A DNA stretch of 64,000 bases from Ignelater luminosus (lineage: Eukaryota > Arthropoda > Insecta > Coleoptera > Elateridae), in NCBI GenBank assembly GCA_011009095.1, contig VTPC01090543.1, positions 1 through 64,000 on the forward strand, written 5' to 3'. The notes beneath the pieces are model-generated. The model searched no databases and was not told the origin of the DNA. It saw only the letters and a program-made list of their open reading frames with translations. This document shows positions 26,561 to 37,840 of the stretch, in pieces. A program made the position numbers and the translations under genes. Position 1 is the first letter of the stretch, and every line of letters starts with the position of its first letter.

Positions 26561-27065
26561 AATTGTATAAATAATATAGCAATGAAAATGATTGTTTATA
26601 TAATAAATTTTTATCTGAATTATTGGAGAGACGTAAGAGACTCGATGATGGAGTAAAAACGATAATTTATTAAAGTATTTCTATTTTATGAATTATAAAT
26701 TATAAATAATCTTGGTCTTTACGACACATGCAAAACAAAGACATACAAATAGCATGAATACAATGAATTAGAAAATTATGCCAAAATGCGCACTGCTTTA
26801 CCACCTTAACCCACATCGTATCGGTCGGTCATTTTGTTGTAGCGATTGTGATTTGTCGTGTTAAGTTTTTCTTTCGAAACAAACATGTGGTGTGGAGTTA
26901 CTTTGAGGTAGGCATTGATGCACAATCGGTCTACAGTTCGGAACCGTCGATTTACAGTACACATGCAGGCCGGCGACAGGTGCATTGAACAGAACCTGCA
27001 GATCGAATTTTCAGTCTGCAACTTTCAACTAGTTGGTAAATTTCTTTGTTTCATCGTTTTTTATA

Positions 27066-27193
27066 ATGACAGATCCGAGCAAAAAAAACGACCTTTTGAC
27101 TGAATTTATTAATTTGTATCGACAACTTCCATGTTTATGGAAAATTAAAAGCAGATCTTATTCGAATAAACGCGAAAAAAGTAATAAAGCCTA
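27066..27193 (+). pseudogene. MADF-domain gene, 5' coding part, interrupted by a fold-back element
   Basis: The ATG at 27066 opens MTDPSKKNDLLTEFI, followed by NLYRQLPCLWKIKS and YSNKREKSNKAY. This is the start of a MADF domain (F+.LYR..P.LW......Y.N+..+..AY), a Myb/SANT-related DNA-binding module common in insects. The MADF match stops exactly where the inverted repeat at 27194 begins. A CTA at 27191-27193 is repeated at 29098-29100. Joining 27193 to 29101 keeps the frame and continues NKAY with EKLRSRSNSK, so the same exon resumes at 29101. Whether the gene was host or transposon-borne is unknown; the downstream part does not match MADF clearly. Confidence 0.6.
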
Positions 27194-27442
27194 TAGTCGA
27201 GGAAATAAAGCAGAAAAAAGGCCAAAGTAAAACAAAAAAAATCGCCAAGATGGATTTTGATACGGCTTGCAGCTATCGATTCTGTGAGTTGTTTAGAAAA
27301 AAAGCTCCCTTTGGTTTTTTGACGTTTTTTGTTATTGCATTTCTACAGAGGATAATGCATCTTTTTGGATACACTTTGATGCAGTTTGAAAACAATCGAC
27401 AAAATGAGACAAACTTTTTCTCACTCGGAGGGTTTTTGAGTC

Positions 27443-28360
27443 GCTGATCACGAATCCCGCATTAGATTTTCGGAAAAGTGAACTTGACCGTGGAAAAACG
27501 GAAAACTTGGCCTAATTATTGGAAAAATTTTTCTTGTTTGTACAAATTTTGAATTTTAACTCGAAAATGGATTCTAAAAGGTTTCTTTGGTCGCTGATCA
27601 CCAATCCAATAATAGTTTTCCGGAAAAACCACTTTAGCCGTGGAAAATTGGAAAACTCTGCACAATTTTGGAAAAAATTTTGAAATTATAACTCGAAAAT
27701 GGCTTCTAGATAGTCTTTTGGGTCACTGATCACAAATTCAACATTAGTTTTTCGGAAAAACTATCCTGGCCGTGGGAAAATGGAAAATTTGGCTTAATTT
27801 TTGGAAAAAGTTTTCTTGTTCGTGAACATTTTGAATTTTAACTCAAAAATGGATCCTAAAAGGTTTCTTTGGTTGCTGATCACCAATCCAATAATAGTTT
27901 TCCGGACAAATTACTTTGGTCGTGGAAAATCGGAACATCCTGCCCAATTTCGGAAAACATTTTGGAATTTTAACTCGAAAATGGTTTCTAGATAGTTTTC
28001 TGAGACGCTGATCACAACTCCAAAATTAGTTTTTCGGAAAAACCATCCTGGCAGTGGGAAAATGGGAAATTTGGCCTAATTTCTGGAAAAAGTTTTCTTT
28101 TTCGTGAACATTTTGAATTTGAACTCGAAAATAGATCCTAAAAGGTTTTTTTGGCCGTTGATCACCAATCCAATAATAGTTTTCCGGTAACACCACTTTG
28201 GCCGTGGAAAATCGGAAAATTTTGCTTAATTTCGGAAGCTCGAAAATGGGTTCTAGATAGATTTTGTGGGCCGCTGATCAAGAATCCGGCATTAGTTTTC
28301 CGTAAAAACAATCCTGGCCGTGGAAAATGGAAAATTTTGCCATTTTCTTTAAATATGTAT
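27443..28360 (+). repeat. Alternating 150/132-bp tandem repeats (left arm)
   Basis: The anchor GCTGATCA, or a one-base variant, starts at 27443, 27593, 27725, 27875, 28007, 28157 and 28273, giving spacings 150, 132, 150, 132, 150 and 116. Two unit types alternate. One reads ATCACAAATTCAACATTAG, then CCATCCTGGCCGTGG. The other reads ATCACCAATCCAATAATAG, then CCACTTTGGCCGTGG. The true period is therefore a dimer of 282 bp. Confidence 0.9.
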
Positions 28361-28569
28361 GTATAATACATATTATATCTATATATAAAAAATTTTTTTT
28401 AAAACTATATTTTTTCTAGATGTTTTCGTTGTTATTTTCAAACTGGCAGCATTCTATTACCCTGAAATCGACATGAAACACGTTTTTTTTAAGATTTCCC
28501 AATGATTTTTTACGGGTTTTTCGCAATTTTTACTGCAACAGTGCAAACTGGTTCCAAACATGTCGACTA

Positions 28570-28855
28570 CATAGAAATTCCCAAAAAACTATCTAGAACC
28601 CATTTTCGAACGGAAATTTCAAAATTTTTTTTAAATTGGGCAAAATTTTCTGATTTTCCACGGCCAGGGTAATTTTTCCAAAAAACCGATATCGGATTCG
28701 TGAGCAGCGACCAAAAAAACCTCTTAGGACCCACTTTCGAGTTAAAATTCAAAATGTCTACGAACAAAAAAAATTTTTCCAAAAATAGGCCAAGTTTTTC
28801 GTTTTTTCACTGCCAGGATGGTTTTTCCGGAGAACTCACGCCGGATTCGTGATCA
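28570..28855 (-). repeat. Inverted copies of the same tandem unit (right arm)
   Basis: Two units lie in reverse orientation, with anchors at about 28703 and 28850, about 148 bp apart. They include CACGGCCAGG, GAACCCATTTTCGA and GGACCCACTTTCGAG. The right arm has far fewer units than the left, so the palindrome is asymmetric. Confidence 0.85.
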
Positions 28856-29100
28856 GCGAGCCAAAAAACTCCCGAGTGAAAAAATCTGGCCCATTTTGGC
28901 TCATTTTGTCATTTTTTTCAAACTGCATTAAAGTGCATCCAAAAAGATGCTCTGTAGAAATGCAATAACAAAAAACGTCAAAAAACCAAAGAAAGCATTT
29001 TTTCTAGACAACTCACAGAATCGATTGCCGCAAACCGCATCAAAATCCATCTTGGCGAGTTTTTTTTTCGACCTTTTCTGCTTTATTTCCTCGACTACTA

Positions 29101-29302
29101 TGAAAAATTGCGTTCACGTTCCAACAGCAAGTCTCTGCCTCAAAAAACGGTTGTTGCTTTAATTATCGGTTCCTGTAATAAGAGAATTACAAAACGTGCT
29201 TCTAATTTTTGTTTGTTGGCTGTTTTATTAAACATTGTTGTATCACTGTGTGAACCTTCATGTCTGACAAAACTTTTGTTGGGTATGTGCATGTATGGTT
29301 AA
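29101..29302 (+). pseudogene. Continuation of the MADF-type coding exon after the fold-back element
   Basis: The frame that leaves 27193 resumes here as EKLRSRSNSKSLPQK and stays open to about 29302. Past the first residues the match to MADF is poor, so a frameshift or exon end soon after is likely. Confidence 0.4.
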
Positions 29303-29599
29303 ATCTAGAGATTGCCTGCAGTCCAAGAACTGTCAGTTCAGAAACTGAAGGCAGCGTCATTTGGATAAACTGAATCATGTGTGGCGTACGACAGTTCAGT
29401 TCTTCATTGTAGTACTGTATTAACAAAATAAAATAACCTAGAAATTAATAAATTATGAGGAGTATGGTTTGTAACGTAAAAAAAAACAGATAGTACTTCC
29501 AGGGCATGTCAAGGGCACGTTCTTTAACCCGTGTGTTTGTGATTTTAGTTCTTGATTTTACTGTCAAGGTCTGCTACACATTTCGCAATTTCATACGCG

Positions 29600-30109
29600 A
29601 TGGTAGAATTTGATGTATCTAGTGGTGGAGTTAGCCTTATTAGGAAGGAATGGTTAACTCCTAGTACAAAAGAATAATTCTGGCCATTCTCCAAATTGTC
29701 TAGCGGTTTAATAAATCCCTCACTCAAGGTCATGTTCCAGATAAACACTGGGAGCTGTATAGTGTTCGGCACCTATTTTATTAAACAGGTTTGTAAAATA
29801 TGATAATCAAATTATTAATTAGATCTATAAAATATTATTCTTCTGATTCAAGATTTCATTTAGAAAGCTAGACAAAAATTGAAAAGGGCTGAAAATGCAA
29901 GTGATGTTGCTTCTGAGTGTGATGATGGAGTAAACCGAAAACAAAGACAAAGCTCCAGAACGATTCAAGAATCATCCGACAATTCGTCCATCATTTTAAC
30001 ATTCTATAGAAGTCAGGATGTATCAAATCTATTGAGGAATGGCCTAAAAATCACAGTAGTGAATGTCATGTCAAAAACCTGTTACTTAAGACCAGAAGGG
30101 GTGAAGTAA
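29600..30109 (+). pseudogene. DUF4806-like gene remnant with one short intron
   Basis: From the ATG at 29600: MVEFDVSSGGVSLIRKEWLT, then a stop, then WPFSKLS. After a frameshift it reads HWELYSVRHLFY. A donor CAG/GT lies at 29788/29789 and an acceptor TTTAG at 29863. The next exon begins KARQKLKRAENASDVASECD. This order (VEF.....+I...WL....WP, then W..Y.VR.L, then AR.KL+RAE.TSD) matches the N-terminal region of insect DUF4806-type proteins, whose role is unknown to me. The intron would be 75 bp. The stop and frameshift make it a pseudogene. The minus-strand frame over 29545-29772 is the shadow of this coding strand. Confidence 0.5.
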
Positions 30110-31359
30110 AATAATTCAACAGCGCTAGTGGTTTTGTAAATTCTGGCTTGGTGGAAATAAAACAAAAACTGGATGCTAATAATTATTAACCAAAAACAAA
30201 GACAACTCAGCCATCATTGTAAAGAATTTATGTTTGTTTGTATTCTCGGTTCCTTACTTTGGTTTCGGGAAATCGATCTGGGCATCGCCTATGAATACTT
30301 TTACTTGGTTAATTGATTTCTTTCCTTAAGGTAAAAGACAACTAGGGCCAGGGTGAAAGTTAAATTGTTTAAACGCAGATGTTTTTTATTTAGAAGTGGT
30401 CAAGTTTAGTGAAGTGATATAGGAATAAATGCAATAGGCTTCTGCGGTCTGAGTTAAACATATTTGTATGGACCACGTTTGTCTATCAGTTATAAAACTT
30501 GGTATAGTTGACATTTTCCGATCTGCTACATCCGTTCTAAAATGTGTTAGCACAATTACATTTTTCCACTTTGATCGTTTGTATTTACATTGAAGAGACA
30601 AGCATTGAAAAGATTTTAAGATTTTCTTGTTGTTTAAAAATATAATAAACTGAATGACAAATATATTTTTTAATTTTGTATATTTATCTAACGAAAAATA
30701 CAAATTCATAAAGTTATATAAATTCCAAATAAGCGATTTTCTTCCAAACATTCCTTTCTGACAGTAAAACAGGAACAAGAAATGGGAATTTCTGAAGGAT
30801 ACACACACAACTTGGATATATTGTATAAAACGGCTATTCAAAAGTTAGGACAGTAATTGTGTAAAATGTGATGTTCACAAGGAACGTCAAAAGTAAATAG
30901 AGAATTGCGAAGCCCCGATATATCAATTGAATTTATGTTTGGTATTGTATTTATAGACTTTCTGTCAATACACTGTTGCAGTAAATACAACAACCTCCAA
31001 AATAAATAATAGAACCCTTTTCATTGCTGAAAATCTAATTTTTCAACTTTATGACCTCTCTATAGAAATTCAATTTGTTATCCCTTGTCTAAGAAAAAAT
31101 AAAGAAATTGTCTTACAATCTTTATATTTCATTAACCTTTTTTTCGTTTTTCGTTGTGTTGAAAATATTGCCCCTTTTTTATGTATTAATTTTTATTTAT
31201 TATTGTTTTATGCTGTTTACCGTTTATATTTTTGTTTTCAAATGGCTACCTTTGAGGCCGTTGGATAAACGATTTCAGAAAAATAGTTTTCTTAAAGTAA
31301 ATTTAAAGAATGCACAGATAAAATGTCTTTAAATATAATAATTTTTTAAATGAATCACA
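30110..31359. other. No gene seen
   Basis: AT-rich. It contains a 151-codon minus open frame (30386-30841) with an Ile/Phe/Lys/Asn-rich composition and no motif, which I regard as chance. Confidence 0.5.
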
Positions 31360-31367
31360 TTTAGTTT

Positions 31368-34016
31368 TAGTCCAGTCAATCTGTCCATTTTACCTTGCAT
31401 CAAATGAGGTAGTTCTAATTTTTAAATGTTTCATATCGTTGTGTCCTAATGATGAATCTAAGTTTACGACCTAGACCAAAAGCGGAAAGTACCTAAAATA
31501 TCCAAAAAAACCGCAAAATTCTCGACCTTTTTTTCAATTGTTAGCAATTTTAATCCTGAAGCACTGTTTTTTTGGCCAAATTCTAATTCAACTAAATCTG
31601 CAACAATTTAGGACCAGGACGGTTTTTGTCGGCTTGGTAATTATCTAGATACAGTTCTTCAAAGTATCACATTTTACCAAAAAAGGTGAAATTCTTGGTT
31701 TTTGTAGAATTAACCCTGAAGCACTGGTTTTTTGACAAAAATTGGTACATTTGTTTTTAAAGTCAATTAAGTTTTAAAAAATTGTAAACTCGATCGCTTT
31801 GAAGACTTAGCTTGTAGAATGTTTAGAAAATAAGTCAAAAACTTTTTAAATATAATAAGATATATTCTTTACATGTGGAGTAGTTTCCAAACCTCGTGAC
31901 ACGCAAATTTGATGCACAGAAGACAAATTCTAGCTAGACGACCCTACAGTTCAAACTAAAAACGTTGCTATTCGTTATGCGCCATTTTTATCTTAAGCTA
32001 TTGATGCGTTGAGTTGTTAAGCTGTTTGACTTTTGTTTGCTAGCGATTCAGAAACTTTACCATTCATTGAAGCTATTGATAATTTTAAACAATTTTATTC
32101 TCCATCAAAACAAAACTGAACCTAACCTAGAATATCCGCTAATGTAAGGACGAATGTTTCTTGAAAAGAATGATTTTTACAATTTTCTTTCTCTTTCTTG
32201 TGCAGTAAGCTTCTCCTTTTGCGCATTTCGCGTGTCAGGAAATTTGGAAACTTTTCTGCATGTTCTCATAATTTAATAATAATTAAGAATTTTAATAAAT
32301 TACAAAAATTTTTATGTTTTTGTTGGACTAGGAACTGCCTTCAACTCAGTCACTAGACGCTTCTTCTTCTTGCACTTCAATGGCCGTTTTCTTCACGTTT
32401 TCAATCTTTTCGTGAACTGTATCCATACAAAGAGATTTCGTTTAAATCTTCTAATGCAGGGTTGAGGTCCGGGAAAATCATCGTCAAGAATAAGTTCTGG
32501 CACATTTTCAACATGACTAACCTCTGCAATTCGTGCACACTTGTGAACATTTCAAGTCAGATTTCCTACAGCTACAGGCATTCCTGCAACTCTTTTTGCA
32601 ACTGCAAGATTTTAATTGCAATAGGGATGAAGGGGCTGAATCATTCTCCATCTTCTTAAAAGTAAGTCCTTGGGGGTGACCACTCAGCTGCAATCAACGG
32701 GATTTTTCTCAATTCTCAACCACTTTTGCACTTGCAAAAAGGAACCGTAAAAATTAATTAGATGCCAGAAAAAGAAAGAAAGTTTATTTTTATGTGATGG
32801 TAGGACTGCATCTCAAGTTGGCGGTAATCTCGCAAGGTTAAAATTTGTTTTTACTGCAGCCCTTGCAAACAGCTGACAGTGTAGACTGCTAAGGTTTTGG
32901 TTCAAATTTTCTCGTATAGTGTAACAATGAAGCTCTCATCTGCTTTAGCTACCTGCTCAGGTGTAGTGTCAGAGCCAAGGAAAACGCTAATCTTCTCCTT
33001 GAGGCCTGGTTGTTTTTGTATTTTCAGGAGAAATTTCATCTTTCCATGGCCAAAAGGAACAAATGTGGCGCCGCATTTACTGAACGCATAAATAAATAAT
33101 ATATGTTCAGCCGATGACGCACACTTCAAGGAAGTTGTTAAGTAATGAACATCCGGAGTTTTTCCTCTCCCACATTTTTAGAAGAATATATTTCTCTAAC
33201 ATTTTTCCAATCCTGTTAAGAGAACTAGCAGGTCAATTCCTTCAGCAATCGTCACGATGTCATATTGAGAAGCCATAGAAATGGCAGTGGTTACAATCAG
33301 CGTATTGACATCTTCGACTGCCTGTTGCACTTGCACTTTAGCTTTTTCCAGAAATGTCTTTAGCATTTCAATAAAACGAATTTTGTTTGCTTTATTGAGT
33401 AATGGTTGTTTCATCAAATATGACAGCAGGATATGAGAATGCCTTAGCTCGATGAACATGCTCATAGCTCTTGGTTATAGCTTTGGGTAATACCTGATGG
33501 ATAGCCTAACTAAATTCGATATAAAAACAAAATGGTAAAAAGTGGAAAAAAAGGTAAAACTTAAAAGACCTGTATCTTGAAAACTATTAGGTCTATAGAA
33601 ATCGTTTCCGCCTTGAATTGTCACAAATTCAATTTACTTCAAAAACAAAGCTAATCATCTTTGTCGACAAGATTAAAACCGACAAAACCCGAAGAATTAT
33701 CGAAAATTTTGCGGAATCTTGAAACCTACCAAGCCTAAAGAAACCGTTCTGGTCTTAAATTATTACAAACTTAGTTGACTTGGAAAATTAAGTTTTGCCG
33801 AAAAAAGAGTGCTTCAGGTTGAAAATTGCCAAAAATAAAAACAAATATCGGAAATTTTGCGGTTTTTTGGTATTTTAGATACTTTGCGCGCTTGGCCGAG
33901 GTCGAAAACTTAAATTCATCATTAAGACCCAATCATATAACACACATATAAAAATCAGAACTATACCATTTGATGCGAGTTAACCAACCCTATTTGATGA
34001 CAGATTGACTGGACTA
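31368..34016 (-). mobile_element. DNA transposon candidate: about 290-bp inverted repeats, 8-bp target duplication, PIN-like/Cys-rich gene
   Basis: The left end 31368-31655 and right end 33728-34016 are inverted repeats, identical over the first 18 bases (TAGTCCAGTCAATCTGTC) and clearly related for about 290 bp. Shared landmarks include GATGAAT.TAAGTTT, AAAACCGCAAAATT, CCTGAAGCACT and TTTAAGACCAG/TTTAGGACCAG. The octamer TTTAGTTT stands immediately outside both ends (31360-31367 and 34017-34024), an exact 8-bp target duplication. The arms contain weak internal repetition; CCTGAAGCACTG recurs near 31710. The interior carries one decayed minus-strand gene and no other recognisable transposase. 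An 8-bp duplication is known for hAT, P and Merlin elements. The terminal sequence starts TAG, as some hAT ends do, but the gene does not look like a hAT transposase. Confidence 0.88.
32520..33500 (-). pseudogene. Decayed gene with PIN/FEN-like acidic motif and CXC-like Cys-rich tail
   Basis: Fragments lie in protein order on the minus strand. 33465-33196: NKANKIRFIEMLKTFL, VQVQQAVEDVNTLIV, then VTIAEGIDLLVLLTG. In intact relatives this pair of motifs reads like DAD..IV and GEDTDLL, reminiscent of the acidic sites of PIN/FEN nucleases. 33129-32902: EHILFIYAFSKCGATFVPFG, later AKADESFIVTLYEK. About 32740-32690: VQKWLRIEKNPVDCS. 32612-32520: SCSCKKSCRNACSCRK, then KCSQVCTNCRG, a CXC/tesmin-like Cys array. 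The order matches uncharacterised invertebrate proteins I recall; their function is unknown to me. Stops and shifts between blocks show the copy is dead. Key Asp residues are changed (DAD to DVN, GEDTD to AEGID). Confidence 0.65.
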
Positions 34017-34379
34017 TTTAGTTTGTAAAATATTTTGTTTTCTACCGAGCTTCAGAACGTTTAAAAATAAAAGAAATTTTACCAATCTTTGATTGTTTAT
34101 AAAAAAGTGGAGATTGACAATTTTTTAATTTTTCCAACGGCGATCTGTTTTGTAGCCCTTGGAGAATAAGTTCAAGAAGTGAAAAAAATCTCAGGTTTTT
34201 AGTTTAGATAATATCATAGATTTTATGTAAACTTTCAATTGGTAAAATGTCTTGAGTTAACAAAAGCATAACTAATAAACAAATTGTGGGAAAAATTTTT
34301 TTCCGATGGATTATTGTTCATTCATGTATCCCAATGATACCTGAATTTTTTTATTCCCAAATATTTATATTTAATAGGT

Positions 34380-34765
34380 AAAAAAAATTTTTTTGTTAAA
34401 GAGAGGAAATTAAGCGGCGCGCGCGGCGGCCAGATCACGCGTTTTTAGCCCTATTTTCACATCTAAATTAAAATTATAAATATTGGTGGTACAATTCCAG
34501 AATTTAGGAAATTTTGCTGCTCGTTAAGGATCTTTTTTTTGATTTCGGATATATGCAATATTCTCCGAGATATTTGCAAAAAACAAAACCCCTTTTTTTA
34601 CGAATTTGTTTATTAGTTTTGCAAGTTTTTTGCGCTAGACTTCAAAGTGTTCGAAAAGTTTCTAAATACCAATCCGAATCGAATAACACCTCGATCATAA
34701 TTTTTGGTGAAGTCAGGCAAAAAATAGCCAATATGGAACTTGTGAAACACACTATACCTTGGTAG
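34380..34765. repeat. Unclassified repeat fragment headed by a CG-rich island
   Basis: GCGGCGCGCGCGGCGGCC at 34414-34431 stands in otherwise AT-rich DNA. The following 330 bp have the texture of a dispersed insect repeat, but I cannot name it. The open frame 34514-34765 has no motif. Confidence 0.3.
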
Positions 34766-34799
34766 TTAGACTTCTTCATTTTACTAATTATTTACTTAC

Positions 34800-37700
34800 C
34801 ACTTAAGTTGACTAGACTATTTACTTTAAAGTGGCTTACCTGCAACAGAAAGAGCAACATTAAAATATTGTACATAATTATATGTATGATATCTAAATTT
34901 ATTTTTGAATATGTAAATTCAGTAATAATGAAATCCGATTAAAGATAATTATCTAAAAAAAATTTACGAGCAGTAGAATAAAAATAAAGACGCAGACGTT
35001 CTATAATCATTTTCCTTTAACATGAGTACCTGTGTCATTACTTGACATATTTTTTTTAATAAAAAATAAATTTATTCAATTTAATGAACCTCAACCTTTT
35101 TGTCCTGAAACAAATTGTTCTTTTACAAACAAGACGAAGGACTTTTGAATTTTTACCAAAACGTTCGAGCCTTGTATTTATCTCTACACGAATTGAAATT
35201 ACATACACATATCGTGACACGCTCTAAAACCAAAAAAACCATAAACGTCTTCTAGACTTTCTGTATGATTATTTACCATTTTATCTACAGATTTTTTTAG
35301 AATATACTCCATCCCATTTTAATTTATCATACCTATCATTAAAATTTTTGAAATATTTCTCAAGTTATCTACAAATAATTAAAAAAGAAATTTTGTAAAG
35401 ATAGTTTTAAGAAATATCATATTTTGAAAAATTTTAGTTTAGTATTTATGTTAGAATTAAAAGAATAGCAAATTGCGGAATCGAATTTGGATGTACAAAG
35501 AATAAAAGACCCTGTTTCAGTGATATTACATACAATCAGGGAAAAGTTAAATTTAAAAATCAGTGAAGAATTACAATGTAATTTAGCAAGACCTTGTAAA
35601 ATAATTTGATATATAATAGAAAATAAAGAATTAATCTAGAATCAACAATTAAATTAAGAAAATTTAGAGTTTTTTGCATACTAAATAAAAGAAATATGAA
35701 ACTCAGTAGTCAGCGTTTACAAATTATTATTTTTTTGATTATACAGAGTGTTGTTTAATTTAAACCAAGAAAACTTTTTTTGTTTTATGTTATCTTTTTC
35801 GAATTGCTGTTAATTACTTAATTTACAATTTGATGTTTGTGTTAATTAATTATTTAAAATAATCTAACAAATTAAAATAAAAACAAACAATTTTCATAGT
35901 ACATCTAAAAGAATTGTGAAATTGTAAAATCAACATCTCTCATATTAGATAAATTAGATTAAGTGAGGAAGTGAAATGAAGAAACAAAATCAAGCTAAAT
36001 TACTTTTATTGTGTTTCATAAAACAAAGAATTGTTGGATCTTTAGACGTCAAAGGAACTTGTGTTGCAAAACCTGCATTTGATAAGCCCGAATGATGTCA
36101 ACAAGAAGCCACATCAGCCTTTCTGAAATTCTTGAACGTCCTTCTTTTTCAATGTCAGATTGTTGCGTTTTGCAGATTCACAGATCAAGTTCAGGATTTA
36201 ATCAGTTAAAATAACAAAGGGAGGACACAGTGAATCTGTTGCCAATCTTGATATTTTACTGGCGTTAATAAATCGAAAATAAGTGGACGCGTATTTTGTC
36301 CTTCGGCCCTCGCAAAACAAATATTATAGGTAGGAAAATGACTAAAATTGGCTTTCACAAAACTGGCTTAACCGATTCCAATGACACTTTTATAGGCACT
36401 CCTACATCGAAACATATTAGATCCGTGTATAGGGGTTTTTCAGTATACGCCCCAGGAAGGCCAGAATATAATTTACAGCACGGTAAGGACGTAAACTCAC
36501 GCCTACTTATGTAAGGAGATTTGAAGCATCGCGTCTGCACTATTCAAGCGTACGTCACGGACATGTTCAGTTTCTAGAAAAACAATTAAATATGTAGTAA
36601 ACAATATCTTTGCTATTTTCTTCAGGATCTTGGGTGGGACATTCTGATATTTTTGGCAAAACTCTTCAGATTCTTCTTGCACATATTTCTAGGCACTCAC
36701 TACATCTTTAGACTCTTTCTTGTTAATCGAAACTTTACTTTTATATGTGATATCTGTTGCCAGAGAGACAGATGTGTTGCTGCTTTGTAATCAGAATGTA
36801 TACTTTTCCAATCTATCAAACGAAATATGCAACATCTCCTGAGCAGCCTTGGTAATGTCTGTAACCGGGGATAACTATTTACACACTTTTCCCAAATTGG
36901 GTATTGAGCTGTATATGATTAATTTCACTAATTTTACTATTTTGTTTACGTAGTTATTGTGTGGTGGAATAAGTGGATGTCAGGTAGAGTTAAGAAATGC
37001 AGTAATCGTAATCAGAAATGAGAGTTGCTTTATCAATAATATTGGTACTGACAACAGCGTCCTTCAATTTTCTTTGACAGACAGACACCAAATATGTTCT
37101 GCAGCATATAATTTCTGAATTATATTAGCCTGTTTTGTGTAGTATTTTTAACCAGATACGTCTGATATTAATAATAATTAATAATATTAAAAAATCAATC
37201 GCTAAAATTAAAAATAGGTACCAGAATTTAGACAATTTGTCACACACCTGATAACCCTGCATCATATTCAACACTAAAGAGTAGTTGTAATAAATAGAAC
37301 AATAACAAGCGATCATTGGAATTTTAGTTCCCAGTAGGCTCTGAAATTTTTCCGTAGAGTGTAGATTAGACACGTCGCAGGCCAGCACATAATCTATAAA
37401 CTGATGATTTGGCCTTATTTCTATTGCAAACTGTCAATTTTACAGATAATTTTCCGGAATAAGCTTAAGACATGATTTTCTCATTCATAGCCTCTTGGGA
37501 ACTTAAATCTAAATTATCGCATGGTATTTATTCAACTCCAGAGAATTTGTGTTATGATCATACTTCATGAACAATGCACACCCAACATTACTAACTGAGT
37601 AATGCAACAACGCCAGCTCTGACCTTTAGCTCAGTCAAAAATGTTTTCAAAAATGAAATGGATATTTTTCGTACGATTAATACGGCAAGGAAAATTGGTA

Positions 37701-37840
37701 GAAAAGCGTGTTTGGTTGAACTAGATAATTTCGACAATAAAGTTGAAATAGTGAAAAAAAACAAAAGAGAGGGCAAATAGTATACATTAACTAAGTGCAA
37801 ATTGCAACAAATAAAGAGCGAAAGAGGGCAGATCCAAAAG
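34800..37840. other. No assignable gene
   Basis: AT-rich. 36000-37140 is somewhat less biased and has faint coding texture on the minus strand (an SINKKESKDVVSA-type stretch near 36700), but nothing I can assign. The short frames at 36296-36514 and 37125-37388 have no motif. Confidence 0.4.

Larger units (their letters stand above)
27194..29097. mobile_element. Fold-back type element with long inverted arms and nested tandem repeats
   Basis: The outer arms 27194-27475 and 28820-29097 are inverted copies of each other: TAGTCGAGGAAATAAAGCAG at the left end is matched inverted at the right end. Identity is roughly 85% by eye, with shared landmarks CGCCAAGATGGATTTTGAT, ATCGATTCTGTGAGTTGT and GACGTTTTTTGTTATTGCAT. 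A CTA triplet flanks both ends as a 3-bp target duplication. Inside the arms lie tandem blocks, many on the left and two on the right. A central unique part (28365-28560) has no coding capacity. No transposase is present, so the element is non-autonomous; the superfamily is unknown. Confidence 0.88.

Noticed and set aside
26205-26570. 121-codon open frame with repeated CWP..GK words
   Set aside because: It lies entirely on the 60/61-bp tandem array; the repeated peptide is a by-product of the repeat.
27443-28360. CRISPR-like regular repeats
   Set aside because: Units are 132-150 bp, contiguous and diverged, with no unique spacers. They are tandem repeats in a fold-back element.
30386-30841. 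151-codon minus-strand open frame
   Set aside because: Composition is Ile/Phe/Lys/Asn-rich with no motif. A frame of this length is not surprising in AT-rich DNA of this size, and no splice or start context supports it.
32462-32659. Plus frame with many Cys and Ser
   Set aside because: It is antisense to the Cys-rich tail of the minus-strand PIN-like gene.
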